NCBI RefSeq assembly: GCF_000747525.1
Contig: NZ_CP009278.1
Span: forward strand, 4,340,001-4,404,000
Length of the DNA stretch: 64,000 nucleotides
Direction of reading: 5' to 3'
DNA from: Sphingobacterium sp. ML3W
GTDB lineage: Bacteria > Bacteroidota > Bacteroidia > Sphingobacteriales > Sphingobacteriaceae
Positions 8,999 through 17,830 of the stretch are shown one piece after another. A model generated the notes under the pieces. It saw only the letters and a program-made list of their open reading frames with translations. It did not search any database and had not been told where the DNA came from. Both the position numbers and the translations under genes were made by a program. Each line of letters opens with the position of its first letter. Positions within the stretch are counted from its first letter, which is position 1.

Positions 8999-9010
8999 GT
9001 AAAATTACTA

Positions 9011-9056
9011 AAAATAAGCCCTCGAAAAAACGTTAATTTCTTCGAGGGCTTATTTT
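9011..9056 (-). terminator. Terminator between the DUF423 gene and priA
   Basis: A perfect 16-bp stem (9011-9026 with 9041-9056) encloses a 14-base loop. It ends DUF423 transcription just before the priA start. Confidence 0.75.
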
Positions 9057-9077
9057 CACCGTATAAATAGGGTTATG

Positions 9078-9467
9078 CTATGATTTATTCTTAAGAGCTG
9101 CAACAAATAAGGCTACCCATCCCACAATAAAGGCTACGCCACCCAATGGTGTAATCGGCCCTAATATAGCGGGGTTGCCAAAACCAGTTATTTCCCTTAC
9201 GCTTAACAAGTATAATGATCCTGAGAAGAAAAGCAATCCAATAATAAAAGCAATGAATGATACCCGAATAGATGCTGTTTTAGCCCGTGAAAAAGTGGAT
9301 AAAAACAACAAAGAAAGGGTATGATAAAAGTGATACTGGTTGGCTGTTTTCCATGTTTCTATATGTTGCTCACTAATTTTTCCTTCCAAACCGTGTGCTC
9401 CAAAAGCGCCTAAAATAACTGCTAGTGTACCAAAAAATGCGGCCACTAGGATAATTTTCTTATTCAT
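9078..9467 (-). CDS. DUF423 family integral membrane protein (YgdD-like)
   Basis: The 129-aa protein has four hydrophobic segments and the family signature LGAFGAHGLEGK near residues 20-31, together with FSGSLYLL and GPITPLGGVAFIVGW. DUF423/YgdD proteins are inner-membrane proteins of unknown function. It is monocistronic, with a terminator downstream and 144 bases to the divergent gene upstream. Confidence 0.9.
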   Translation of the reverse strand: MNKKIILVAAFFGTLAVILGAFGAHGLEGKISEQHIETWKTANQYHFYHTLSLLFLSTFSRAKTASIRVSFIAFIIGLLFFSGSLYLLSVREITGFGNPAILGPITPLGGVAFIVGWVALFVAALKNKS

Positions 9468-9606
9468 TATTTAAAATTATGTCTCTATTTTATTAATGCT
9501 GGCTAAATGTATCAAATCTTCCTCACAAAAGCAGAATAATTATTAAATTTATTGTTACAAATGGAGTTCTAACGTTAGATAAGTAGAGTTCTGAATATTT
9601 TTTTAG

Positions 9607-9614
9607 TAGGTTTG
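9607..9614 (+). promoter_or_regulatory. -7 box of the beta-propeller protein gene
   Basis: TAGGTTTG matches TAnnTTTG and ends 9 bases before the ATG at 9624, implying a very short leader or a leaderless message. The same 11-mer, TAGTAGGTTTG, precedes the next gene at 12356-12366. No good -33 element is visible. Confidence 0.45.
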
Positions 9615-9623
9615 TTATTAGAT

Positions 9624-12263
9624 ATGAGAAATACGATTATAGTTACTGTTTTACTTTTTATAGCCGTAGTTGCGGCTACGGTCTATTACTTCTCAGACAG
9701 CAGCAGCAAACAAGAAAACGCAACAAAAACGCTCCAATATTTACCGGCAGATACTTATTTCATTACAGCCTTCAAGAATAATCAAACGACGGATACCATC
9801 TTTCGTAATTTCGAATTATTCGAAGCCATTCAGGGAAAACAGGTTTTTGAAAACCTCAAAACATTAAAACAAGATTTTCTGGGTTCCGAATCGCTAAAGG
9901 GAAAGGTGCAAGATACCGAAGTCATTCTTTCCTTTCATCCCAGTAAAACCGGTATCGCGACTTTATTCAGCATCGCATTACAGGAAAAGTTGAACAACAC
10001 AACCTTAGAAACGATATTTCATGGTATAGATTCAAAGTACAAACAAAACCATGTCGACACCTTGGGTCACCGTATCTATCGTTTCGATAAGGGTATAAAA
10101 GACTCCGTGCTGTACTGTACACTTTATGAAAACGTGTTATTTGCAGGTTATGAACCTGCTCTTCTCTATCAAGTATTGGATAAAGCTGTTCCAAAATTAG
10201 ATGCAAAACAGATTGCGTTTTTCATCAACCATAACAGTAAGAATACACCCCTGAGTCTTTATTTCAATAACAGTCAAATTTCGCCTCTTGCAAAACAAAT
10301 GATGCGCAGTAAATTTGGTATCTACCTGCAACAAATAGACTCCTTACATGGAAGTACAGCTTGGAATCTAAACTTCAAAAGTGATGCTCTCATCTTTAAA
10401 GGGGAAACAAAGCTTGATTTAAATCATCGTACTTATCTTCATCTTTTCGCCAACCAATCGGCTCAGGTACAAACTTTAGCCAATTTTTTACCAAAAAACA
10501 CGGCATCTTACCTCAACTATAGCCTTTCCGATATCGGTAGTTTTCATCATGCTCTAAATGATTTATTTGTCTACCGCAAGGAAGCTGACAAAATAAAGAG
10601 TCAACAACAGTTAATCGAAAAAGAAAGTAAAGTTGTGTTTCAAACAGATATACTTCCGCTGTGGAACGATGAGTTTGCGATAGCTGCATTAGATAACGAT
10701 GTCCTATTGGGCCTGGTGAGCTTAGCGGACAGTAGCAAATTTATGGAAACAGCTAAAAAGATAAGTTCCAACCAAGGTGATTCTATCTATCAGTTTAATT
10801 ATTCCAATATCCTATATGCTAGTTTTGGAGATCCATTCAAATCTTTTCAACGTCCATACTTTACCCGAATAGGCAATGTACTGGTCATCGCTAATCAAAC
10901 AGGGATACTGAGAAAATATCGTCAAACCTATTTTGAAAACCAGCTGATGTCAGGCACTGCCATCTTCAAGAACCACAACGCCATTCATAGCAACCGTGCC
11001 AATGTGACATTTTATATCGAACCAAGCACGGCTAAAAATAGCATCATCACTAATTTAAAATCAGAATATGCACAAGATTTTAAAGATCAGGATGACTTTG
11101 GTTACCAAAATTACTACTCTGCATCACTTCAATTGAGTGGAAATGAGGGTGGATTTGTATCTGGTTTCTATGCCGTATATAAATCTAAAAACCGCTTAGG
11201 AGGCACTCCAGAATGGACCTTTCAGCTCAATTCAAGGTTGATCAACAACCCTTGGGTTTTTGATCAAAGCGAAAACAGTAAGTTTATATTGCTCCAAGAA
11301 CAAGATCATACCGTCTATGCTTTAAGTCCATCTGGAAAAGAACTTTGGAAAACTTTATTTCAAGGTGAGATTTTGGGACAGCCAATTCAGTTGCAAGACC
11401 GTAGTATAATCTTAAATACACGTAGTCGTCTCTATCGATTTTCGCCTGATGGAAAATTGCTACCAGGTTTTTCAATTGGATTAGCTAATAATGCTACTGC
11501 AGGATTGACACTGACCAATTTTAATAATGAAAAAAGAATCTATATTCCTTGTTCAAACCAAATTGCTGTTTATGATTTGAATGGTAAAAAAATTGAGGAA
11601 TGGAAAAACCCTACTTTAGATAGCAGGATACTTTTCGACTTAAAAGCTGCTACGATAGCAAACCAACATTTTATCGTCGCTGGGACGAGTCAGGGTTCGG
11701 TTTATTTTTTCAATGAAGGTGGAACTTTAATACATAAGCAAGAGCTCAATGTGAATGGGCAGACGCTGAAAAATCCGATAGGCATTATTACAACTTCGGA
11801 TAAGAAAAACTCATATATAATCGTTCCTAAGGATAAAGGGGAGTTAATAAAGGTGCCCTTCGAAGGCGAGCCTATCAAACTTAAGGTTGGGGATTGGGGA
11901 TCGAATTTCAGCTTCAATTTTGAAGATGTGAGTGGTTCTGCAGACAAGGATTATGTTGTGCTCAGTGAGAACAATCTTTCGGTCTACAATCAAAGGGATG
12001 CAACAAAATATTTTGAATACAAGTTTGTGGATGATGTGAATAATACCCCCACTTTCTTTAAGGTGACGAATAACAATGACTTAGTGGCTGTTTCTACCAA
12101 TAATCGCATGATCTATATTTTTAATGAAGACGGACTTGTTCGCGATGGGTTCCCTATAGAGGGTATGTCCAAATTCTATTTTGGACCGATCGATTTTGGT
12201 AATAATTCGTCCTATTTAATTAGCTCTAAACGAGATCATAAACTTTATGTTTATAAGTTTTAA
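9624..12263 (+). CDS. Large membrane-anchored protein with DUF3352-like region and C-terminal beta-propeller
   Basis: I use ATG 9624 (879 aa) rather than the TTG at 9612, since the -7 box overlaps the TTG. One N-terminal transmembrane segment (about residues 5-23) is followed by a long extracytoplasmic region. Residues around 25-500 resemble DUF3352 (LQYLPADTYFITAF near the start). From about 530 there are PQQ/WD-like blades such as VYALSPSGKELWKT and LYRFSPDGKLLPGF. It is probably an outer-face or periplasmic scaffold anchored in the inner membrane; no catalytic residues are evident. Function is not known to me. Confidence 0.75.
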   Translation: MRNTIIVTVLLFIAVVAATVYYFSDSSSKQENATKTLQYLPADTYFITAFKNNQTTDTIFRNFELFEAIQGKQVFENLKTLKQDFLGSESLKGKVQDTEVILSFHPSKTGIATLFSIALQEKLNNTTLETIFHGIDSKYKQNHVDTLGHRIYRFDKGIKDSVLYCTLYENVLFAGYEPALLYQVLDKAVPKLDAKQIAFFINHNSKNTPLSLYFNNSQISPLAKQMMRSKFGIYLQQIDSLHGSTAWNLNFKSDALIFKGETKLDLNHRTYLHLFANQSAQVQTLANFLPKNTASYLNYSLSDIGSFHHALNDLFVYRKEADKIKSQQQLIEKESKVVFQTDILPLWNDEFAIAALDNDVLLGLVSLADSSKFMETAKKISSNQGDSIYQFNYSNILYASFGDPFKSFQRPYFTRIGNVLVIANQTGILRKYRQTYFENQLMSGTAIFKNHNAIHSNRANVTFYIEPSTAKNSIITNLKSEYAQDFKDQDDFGYQNYYSASLQLSGNEGGFVSGFYAVYKSKNRLGGTPEWTFQLNSRLINNPWVFDQSENSKFILLQEQDHTVYALSPSGKELWKTLFQGEILGQPIQLQDRSIILNTRSRLYRFSPDGKLLPGFSIGLANNATAGLTLTNFNNEKRIYIPCSNQIAVYDLNGKKIEEWKNPTLDSRILFDLKAATIANQHFIVAGTSQGSVYFFNEGGTLIHKQELNVNGQTLKNPIGIITTSDKKNSYIIVPKDKGELIKVPFEGEPIKLKVGDWGSNFSFNFEDVSGSADKDYVVLSENNLSVYNQRDATKYFEYKFVDDVNNTPTFFKVTNNNDLVAVSTNNRMIYIFNEDGLVRDGFPIEGMSKFYFGPIDFGNNSSYLISSKRDHKLYVYKF

Positions 12264-12358
12264 CAAATTGTAATTCAAAAATTTAAAAACATAAATTAAA
12301 CTTTTACAAACGTCTCAAATGTTTATAAAAAAATGCAGAAAATATATTTTTTTTATAG

Positions 12359-12366
12359 TAGGTTTG
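12359..12366 (+). promoter_or_regulatory. -7 box of the DHH phosphoesterase gene
   Basis: TAGGTTTG lies 16 bases before the ATG at 12383, within the shared 11-mer TAGTAGGTTTG also found before the preceding gene. The -33 element is not clear. Confidence 0.45.
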
Positions 12367-12382
12367 CAGACTTAATACGGAT

Positions 12383-13393
12383 ATGCTGACATCAGAACAA
12401 CTAAAAACACGATTATCAGAACCTAAAAGAATTGTAATCACGACGCACTTCAAACCAGATGGCGATGCGCTTGGTTCTTCATTAGGTCTATTTTATTGGC
12501 TAAAAGCCCATAAACACGATGTAAGTCTTATCGTCCCATCCGATTTCCCTGCCTTTTTAGATTGGCTACCGGGTTTGGAACATGTACGCATCTATACGCG
12601 CAATGTGCAAGAGAATCAAAAATTAATTGCTGATGCTGAATTGATTTTCTGCCTTGATTTTAACGGTCTTGGCCGCATTCACGATATGGCTGAACCTATT
12701 GAAAAAGCAACAGGTATAAAATGTATGATCGACCATCATCTGGATCCTCAGGGATTTCATGACTATGCTTACTGGGATCCTAAAGCAGCTGCGACAGCAC
12801 AACTGATCTTTAGATTTATTAAAGATGAGATGCATGACGAACAAAACATCTCTGCTGATATGGCGACCTGTTTATATACGGGTATCATGACCGATACGGG
12901 ATCATTCCGCTTTCGATCGACGACCTCCGAGATTCACCGCATTATCGCGAGCTTAATTGATTGCGGCGCACAGAATTGGGCGATACACGAATCTATCTAC
13001 AACAGCTCTTCCGAAGGACGTTTAAAATTCTTAGGCTACTGTCTGCTCAATCGTTTGGAAGTATTCCCGGAGTACAATACGGCGATGATTTATGTGACGC
13101 AAGAAGATCTAAAAAGCTTTGAAGTGATAACCGGAGATACAGAGGGCTTAGTGAATTATGCTTTGTCTATTAAAGGAATTCGTTTAGTTGCTTTAATTAT
13201 TGACAGAACTGAACAAATTAAATTATCTTTGCGCTCGATTGGCGATGTTCCATGCAATGAAATCTGTAAGACATATTTCAATGGAGGAGGTCATCTCAAT
13301 GCGTCGGGAGGAAATTCGTACGATGATATACAAACAACCATCGCTACATTTAAATCTGCTTTACCAAATTATAAAGAAATATTAACAAAATAA
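12383..13393 (+). CDS. nrnA: DHH-family phosphoesterase, NrnA-like (oligoribonuclease / pAp phosphatase)
   Basis: The 336-aa protein has the DHH superfamily motifs HFKPDGDALGSS near residue 22, CLDFNG near 90, IDHHLDP near 116 and TDTGSFRF near 171, plus the DHHA1 signature GGGHLNASGG near 298. NrnA degrades short RNA oligonucleotides and removes the 3' phosphate from pAp, a by-product of sulfate and lipid metabolism. Length fits the family. The FKBP-type gene follows 18 bases later, so the two are probably co-transcribed. Confidence 0.9.
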   Translation: MLTSEQLKTRLSEPKRIVITTHFKPDGDALGSSLGLFYWLKAHKHDVSLIVPSDFPAFLDWLPGLEHVRIYTRNVQENQKLIADAELIFCLDFNGLGRIHDMAEPIEKATGIKCMIDHHLDPQGFHDYAYWDPKAAATAQLIFRFIKDEMHDEQNISADMATCLYTGIMTDTGSFRFRSTTSEIHRIIASLIDCGAQNWAIHESIYNSSSEGRLKFLGYCLLNRLEVFPEYNTAMIYVTQEDLKSFEVITGDTEGLVNYALSIKGIRLVALIIDRTEQIKLSLRSIGDVPCNEICKTYFNGGGHLNASGGNSYDDIQTTIATFKSALPNYKEILTK

Positions 13394-13411
13394 GATAGCA
13401 ATTAAACTGAA

Positions 13412-14398
13412 ATGAAGAAATCAATTCTATTATTCACAGCAGCAGGACTATTATTAACTGCATGCCAAAATTTTAAAAAGGCTGAGGGAGGCCTAGAATA
13501 CAAAATCGCTAAGGATGCTGGTGCTGAAAAAGCGGTATCTGGAGATTTATTATCAGTAGATATAGTTGTAAAATCGGATAGAGATTCACTATTAAGCAGC
13601 ACTTATGATAAAGGCACACCTGAAATCGTACAATTATACCCAGATAGCATCATCAAACAAAATCCTGGAGATCCAACAGGTCTATTCAAGTTGGTAGGTG
13701 AAGGTGATAGTTTAGTATTCAAAATCAATTTAGATTCGATGACTGCTAAAACACAACAACCAAAACCAGATTTTGCAGACAAATACATCATCTATACTGT
13801 TAAAGTACAAAAGCACTTCAAAAAAGGTAAATTAACAGATCAAGAAATTGGTGATCAAGTAACTAAATATTTTGAAGCTCAGGTTGCGAAATTAAAAGAT
13901 GCTGAAGCTGGAAAAACTGCAGCATTCTTAAAAAGCAACAAATTAGAGCCGAAGAAAACAGCTTCTGGTTTACAATATGTGGTTACGAAAGAAGGAACGG
14001 GTAAAAATGCAGTTGTAGGTGATACGGTTGTTGTTAATTACATTGGTAAATTGACGAATGACAAAGTATTCGATACAAATCAAGCAGATTTAGCGAAAAA
14101 ACATAAAGTTTTCAATCCACAAAGACCTTACGAAGCATTACGTTTACACTTAGGTGTTGATGGTGTTATCACAGGTTGGACTGAAGCATTCCAATTGTTT
14201 AACAAAGGTACTAAAGCAACGTTGGTTATTCCTTCAGCTTTAGCTTATGGTGAGCGTCCAGCAGGAACTATCCCTCCATATTCCCCTTTGGTATTTGAAG
14301 TAGAAGTTGTTGACATTATCCCTGGAAAAGCACCAGCTGCTGCACCAGAGCCAATCCCAGCAACAAAACTGACTCCAGCTACTCCAGCAAAAAAGTAA
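13412..14398 (+). CDS. FKBP-type peptidyl-prolyl isomerase lipoprotein
   Basis: The 328-aa protein begins with a lipoprotein signal ending L-T-A-C, with the lipidated Cys near residue 18. The C-terminal FKBP domain (about 190-305) shows SGLQYVVTKEGTG, VVNYIGKL, GVITGWTEAF, IPSALAYGE and PLVFEVEVVDI. Residues 25-135 look like a second, degenerate FKBP-like domain. A Pro/Ala-rich tail follows. It would catalyse prolyl isomerisation during folding of exported proteins in the periplasm or outer membrane. It ends in a perfect 52-base palindromic terminator. Confidence 0.93.
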   Translation: MKKSILLFTAAGLLLTACQNFKKAEGGLEYKIAKDAGAEKAVSGDLLSVDIVVKSDRDSLLSSTYDKGTPEIVQLYPDSIIKQNPGDPTGLFKLVGEGDSLVFKINLDSMTAKTQQPKPDFADKYIIYTVKVQKHFKKGKLTDQEIGDQVTKYFEAQVAKLKDAEAGKTAAFLKSNKLEPKKTASGLQYVVTKEGTGKNAVVGDTVVVNYIGKLTNDKVFDTNQADLAKKHKVFNPQRPYEALRLHLGVDGVITGWTEAFQLFNKGTKATLVIPSALAYGERPAGTIPPYSPLVFEVEVVDIIPGKAPAAAPEPIPATKLTPATPAKK

Positions 14399-14410
14399 CT
14401 AAAAAATAAA

Positions 14411-14462
14411 GCATAAATAAAAAGCGCTTACCGGATATCCGGTAAGCGCTTTTTATTTATGC
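14411..14462. terminator. 52-base perfect palindrome, bidirectional terminator
   Basis: Bases 14411-14436 are the exact reverse complement of 14437-14462, with no unpaired centre. It lies between the convergent FKBP and ankyrin genes and has T/A tracts in both arms, as expected of a bidirectional terminator. Confidence 0.85.
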
Positions 14463-14514
14463 TAGAATAATCGTCTAATCTTCGCTCGTGATGCAACACA
14501 TCACAGCTGGACCA

Positions 14515-15033
14515 TTACTTTAATAGCTTGATCAATTCAATATGCTCTTGCATAATGGCATGATCAAATGCCGTATTACCCCTATTATCTTTGAAGCTTT
14601 TGATTGCTCCATTTTCCAGTAAGAAAGCGCCTATATCCTTTTGTCCGAATGTAGCTGCATAGATCAATGCGGTAGCTCCATTACTATTTTTTGTGTTAAT
14701 ATCTGCTTGGTTTTCCACCAGTAGTTTAACCATCGGAAGATTACCTTTAAAAGTGGCTCCCATGAGCGCCGTATTGCCATGCTTATCTTGAAAATCGACA
14801 GCAGCTCCTTTACTCAGTAAATAAGGGGTTACGTGTTCGCTGTTATTATAAACTGCTAATATGAGTGCACTGAATCCTTTTTCATCTACAGCATCTAAAT
14901 CTAAATTTGCATCTGCCTGAAATAAACTATCCATCATTGCTACATTGTCAGTTCTTGATGCCAAGAATATATCTTGAGCATTCAGCTGGCTCATGTAAAT
15001 CAAACAGATCAAAAATAATATAACTTTCTTCAT
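14515..15033 (-). CDS. Exported ankyrin-repeat protein, partner of the catalase
   Basis: The 172-aa protein has an N-terminal signal peptide (about residues 1-19, ending near LNAQD). About four ankyrin repeats follow, with motifs such as GFSALILAVYN, GNTALMGATFKGN, GATALIYAATFGQ and GNTAFDHAI. It begins 20 bases after the catalase stop codon on the same strand, so they form an operon. In Pseudomonas aeruginosa, the ankyrin protein AnkB is needed for full activity of the periplasmic catalase KatB; the same gene order and export signals suggest an analogous role here. That role is inference. Confidence 0.88.
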   Translation of the reverse strand: MKKVILFLICLIYMSQLNAQDIFLASRTDNVAMMDSLFQADANLDLDAVDEKGFSALILAVYNNSEHVTPYLLSKGAAVDFQDKHGNTALMGATFKGNLPMVKLLVENQADINTKNSNGATALIYAATFGQKDIGAFLLENGAIKSFKDNRGNTAFDHAIMQEHIELIKLLK

Positions 15034-15053
15034 GTCGATAAATATAGGGTAAA

Positions 15054-16577
15054 CTATTTTGCTAATAAAATTTGCATCTCTTTTCTATCCATTTTCACTA
15101 CATCTGCTAGACGTTTTCCATAATTTTGGTCCGCTTGATAAAAGAATGCTATCATTTTAGCAACAATTACTCTATTTTTCACGGAGCTCAATGCGCCACC
15201 CAAGTTATCGATTAAATGATCTTGATCTACCTTACTGAAGGAGCGATAAAGTTCACCTGCTTGTTTGAAATTATTTTCTTTATCAATCTTACTCTGTACT
15301 GTGGTTGTTCCTGCTGGAAAAACGGTCTTCGAATATTTAAATTTAGCATGATCGACTACTGCTGGTTGATTGGTAGATGGTTGATAATTGACATCCCCTT
15401 TTTGCTCACGGATAGACATGTAGCCGTCTATATTGTAATTCGTAATTTTGTTTTTAGGAGCATTGACAGGAATCTGCTGAAAATTACCGGTCAAACGATA
15501 ACGTTGTGTATCAGAATATGAAAATAAACGTCCTTGAAGTAATTTATCTTCCGATGGCTCGATACCATATACCAATGTTCCAGGAGAAAAGGCCGCTTGC
15601 TCCACTTGTTGAAAATAGTTGGATGGATTTTCATTCAGGGTCATCGTACCTACTTTAACTGATTTTGCGACTTGTTCAGGCCAAACTTTTGTGACATCAA
15701 TTGGATTAAAGTCCAATGCTTCGAAATCTTCTTTTTTTAACATCTGTACATAGAGGTCCCATTTCGGGAAATTCCCCTTCTCGATTTCATGATATAGATC
15801 CAATGTAGCATGCTCTATACTTTGCGCTTGAATCAGGGCTGCTTCGGCTGCTGTTAAGTTCTTAGCTTCTTGCAAAGGCACCCACTTGTACTTCACATAG
15901 GTTACTTCTCCTTGTTCATTCACCCATTTATAGGCATGCACCCCATTACCCTCCATCTGACGGTAATTGGCTGGTGTTCCATAATCGGAAAATAACCAAG
16001 TCAACATATGGGTAGATTCTGGCAGATTGGAGAAAAAATCAAATACACGATTCGGATCTGAAGCACCATTGGTAATCGGCGATGGTTTAAATGCGTGCAC
16101 CATATCTGGGAATTTAATAGCATCACGAATGAAGAAAACAGGTAAATTGTTTCCAACTAAATCATAGTTACCTTCTTCTGTATAAAATTTAACTGCAAAT
16201 CCACGTGGATCACGATACGTTTCTGGCGAACCTTGTTGATGTGTTACGGTAGAAAAACGTACAAATAAAGGTGTTTTTTTTCCTGCTTGACCTAAGAAAT
16301 TTGCTACTGTTACTGCTGAAAAATCTTGAGCAGCCACAAATTCTCCAAATGCACCGGCACCTCTAGCGTGTACAACCCTTTCTGGAATGCGTTCGCGATC
16401 AAAAGCTGCAAGCTTTTCAATCAAATGAATATCTTCCAATAATACTGGGCCATTGTTACCCACTGTTTTAGAGTTTTGGTTATCCCCTACTGCTGCGCCT
16501 GAGTTTGTCGTTAATTGTTGTGCAAATGCTCCTGTTGATAATAATACCAACCCTACTAGTAAATTTCTTTTAATCAT
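15054..16577 (-). CDS. katA: Exported haem catalase (clade with signal peptide)
   Basis: The 507-aa protein has a signal peptide (residues 1-19, cut after AFAQ), so it is probably periplasmic. Catalase motifs are RVVHARGAGAFGEF with the distal His near 70, NNLPVFFIRDA with the distal Asn, and RLFSYSDTQRYR with the proximal haem-ligand Tyr near 350. It decomposes hydrogen peroxide. Length fits small-subunit monofunctional catalases. It is followed by the ankyrin gene. The upstream region has a -7 box and a perfect 7-1-7 palindrome that may bind a peroxide-sensing regulator. Confidence 0.95.
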   Translation of the reverse strand: MIKRNLLVGLVLLSTGAFAQQLTTNSGAAVGDNQNSKTVGNNGPVLLEDIHLIEKLAAFDRERIPERVVHARGAGAFGEFVAAQDFSAVTVANFLGQAGKKTPLFVRFSTVTHQQGSPETYRDPRGFAVKFYTEEGNYDLVGNNLPVFFIRDAIKFPDMVHAFKPSPITNGASDPNRVFDFFSNLPESTHMLTWLFSDYGTPANYRQMEGNGVHAYKWVNEQGEVTYVKYKWVPLQEAKNLTAAEAALIQAQSIEHATLDLYHEIEKGNFPKWDLYVQMLKKEDFEALDFNPIDVTKVWPEQVAKSVKVGTMTLNENPSNYFQQVEQAAFSPGTLVYGIEPSEDKLLQGRLFSYSDTQRYRLTGNFQQIPVNAPKNKITNYNIDGYMSIREQKGDVNYQPSTNQPAVVDHAKFKYSKTVFPAGTTTVQSKIDKENNFKQAGELYRSFSKVDQDHLIDNLGGALSSVKNRVIVAKMIAFFYQADQNYGKRLADVVKMDRKEMQILLAK

Positions 16578-16632
16578 CTTTATGAACTTGTTTATTTGAC
16601 ATCACAAATCTACCCTCGTGACGATCATAAAT

Positions 16633-16670
16633 CAAATCTATATAATCTATCAGTTATCATAAATTATGAT
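16633..16670 (-). promoter_or_regulatory. Catalase promoter with 7-1-7 palindromic operator
   Basis: On the minus strand, TAGATTTG (16640 to 16633) fits the -7 consensus. A perfect palindrome, ATCATAA-A-TTATGAT (16656-16670), sits 15 bases upstream, where the -33 element would be. The 7-1-7 architecture is that of Fur/PerR boxes, although the bases differ from the Bacillus PerR consensus. Binding by PerR or OxyR is inference. Confidence 0.5.
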
Positions 16671-17054
16671 GATACAACACATCCCTCTGATTTACATGTG
16701 ATAACACTTTAAAGTGATGCATTGCAATGCCCGAATGCTTATTATCTGTTTTTTAGTGTGATAAATTTTGTTAACAACAGGAGCGAGAATGCTGCTATTT
16801 AGTCAGTTTTAGCATGAAATGGCTCTAATTATAGGTTTCTTATGTATTTTTTGCTGCCAATGATTTTTTTTCATTTTTCGTGAAAAATAAAAAAAGTAGC
16901 TCCAAGTAGTCTATATTCGCAACAAATAGGTCGGATATGCAACTAATTTTTAAAGCATTGCACTAATCTGCATGAGCCTGATAATCGTTAAGTTTAATCG
17001 GATTAGGTCATATCATTCAAAACTTTTATTTTTACGCTAGCTATACTTTAACGC
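16671..17054. other. Intergenic region between katA and tatD
   Basis: This is an AT-rich non-coding stretch between divergent genes. Apart from the katA promoter at its left edge, I see no convincing ORF, repeat or RNA. A perfect -7 box for tatD is not evident. Confidence 0.5.
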
Positions 17055-17822
17055 ATGTTACTTACAGATACCCACACGCATATATATTACCATAACGAAC
17101 AGGATACACTAGCTGCACAAATGGAGCGCTGTTTTGAGCACAATATTCATCGCCTATTTCTTCCAAATGTCAACAGTGAGTCTATTGCTGCCGTGATGAA
17201 TACCGTTGCAGCTTATCCTCAAAATTGCTTTCCTATGTTAGGTTTGCACCCCTGCGATGTGAAGGAAAATTATGAAGCTGAATTAGCTAAAATTTATGCA
17301 GCCTTACAACAACATGAAGTGTATGCAATCGGAGAAATCGGTTTGGATCTTTATTGGGACAAATCGACTTTAGCGATTCAAATAGATGCGTTTCGCCAAC
17401 AGGTGCAATGGGCTAAAGCACGCAACCTACCTATAGATATTCATTGTAGAGAGGCCTTTGATGAGCTATTTGTGTTATTGGAAGAACTGAAAGATGATAA
17501 ATTATTTGGGGTCTTGCATTGTTTCACGGGTAATCTTGCTCAAGCGCAGCAAGCCATCGACCTCGGTTTTGCATTGGGAATCGGTGGTGTGGTCACGTAC
17601 AAGAAATCTGGCCTTGACGAAGTCGTCAAACAGATTGACTTAAAACATATCGTATTGGAGACTGACGCTCCCTATTTAACTCCTGTACCGTTTAGGGGTA
17701 AACCGAATGAAAGTAGCTATTTACACTATATCGCACAGAAAATAGCGGATATCCACGAGGTATCAATGGAAAAAATAGCAGCAATAACAACTGAAAATTC
17801 AAAAAGAATATTTGGAATCTAA
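17055..17822 (+). CDS. tatD: TatD-family metal-dependent deoxyribonuclease
   Basis: The 255-aa protein has all TatD metal-ligand motifs: TDTHTH near residue 4, GEIGLDLY near 94, IHCREAFDEL near 129, LHCFTGN near 156, and LETDAPYLTPVPFRG near 203. The family are hydrolases of the amidohydrolase fold, with DNase or 3'-5' exonuclease activity in characterised members. Length is normal. The asparaginase gene begins 8 bases downstream, so the two share an mRNA. Confidence 0.93.
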   Translation: MLLTDTHTHIYYHNEQDTLAAQMERCFEHNIHRLFLPNVNSESIAAVMNTVAAYPQNCFPMLGLHPCDVKENYEAELAKIYAALQQHEVYAIGEIGLDLYWDKSTLAIQIDAFRQQVQWAKARNLPIDIHCREAFDELFVLLEELKDDKLFGVLHCFTGNLAQAQQAIDLGFALGIGGVVTYKKSGLDEVVKQIDLKHIVLETDAPYLTPVPFRGKPNESSYLHYIAQKIADIHEVSMEKIAAITTENSKRIFGI

Positions 17823-17830
17823 ATCATATC

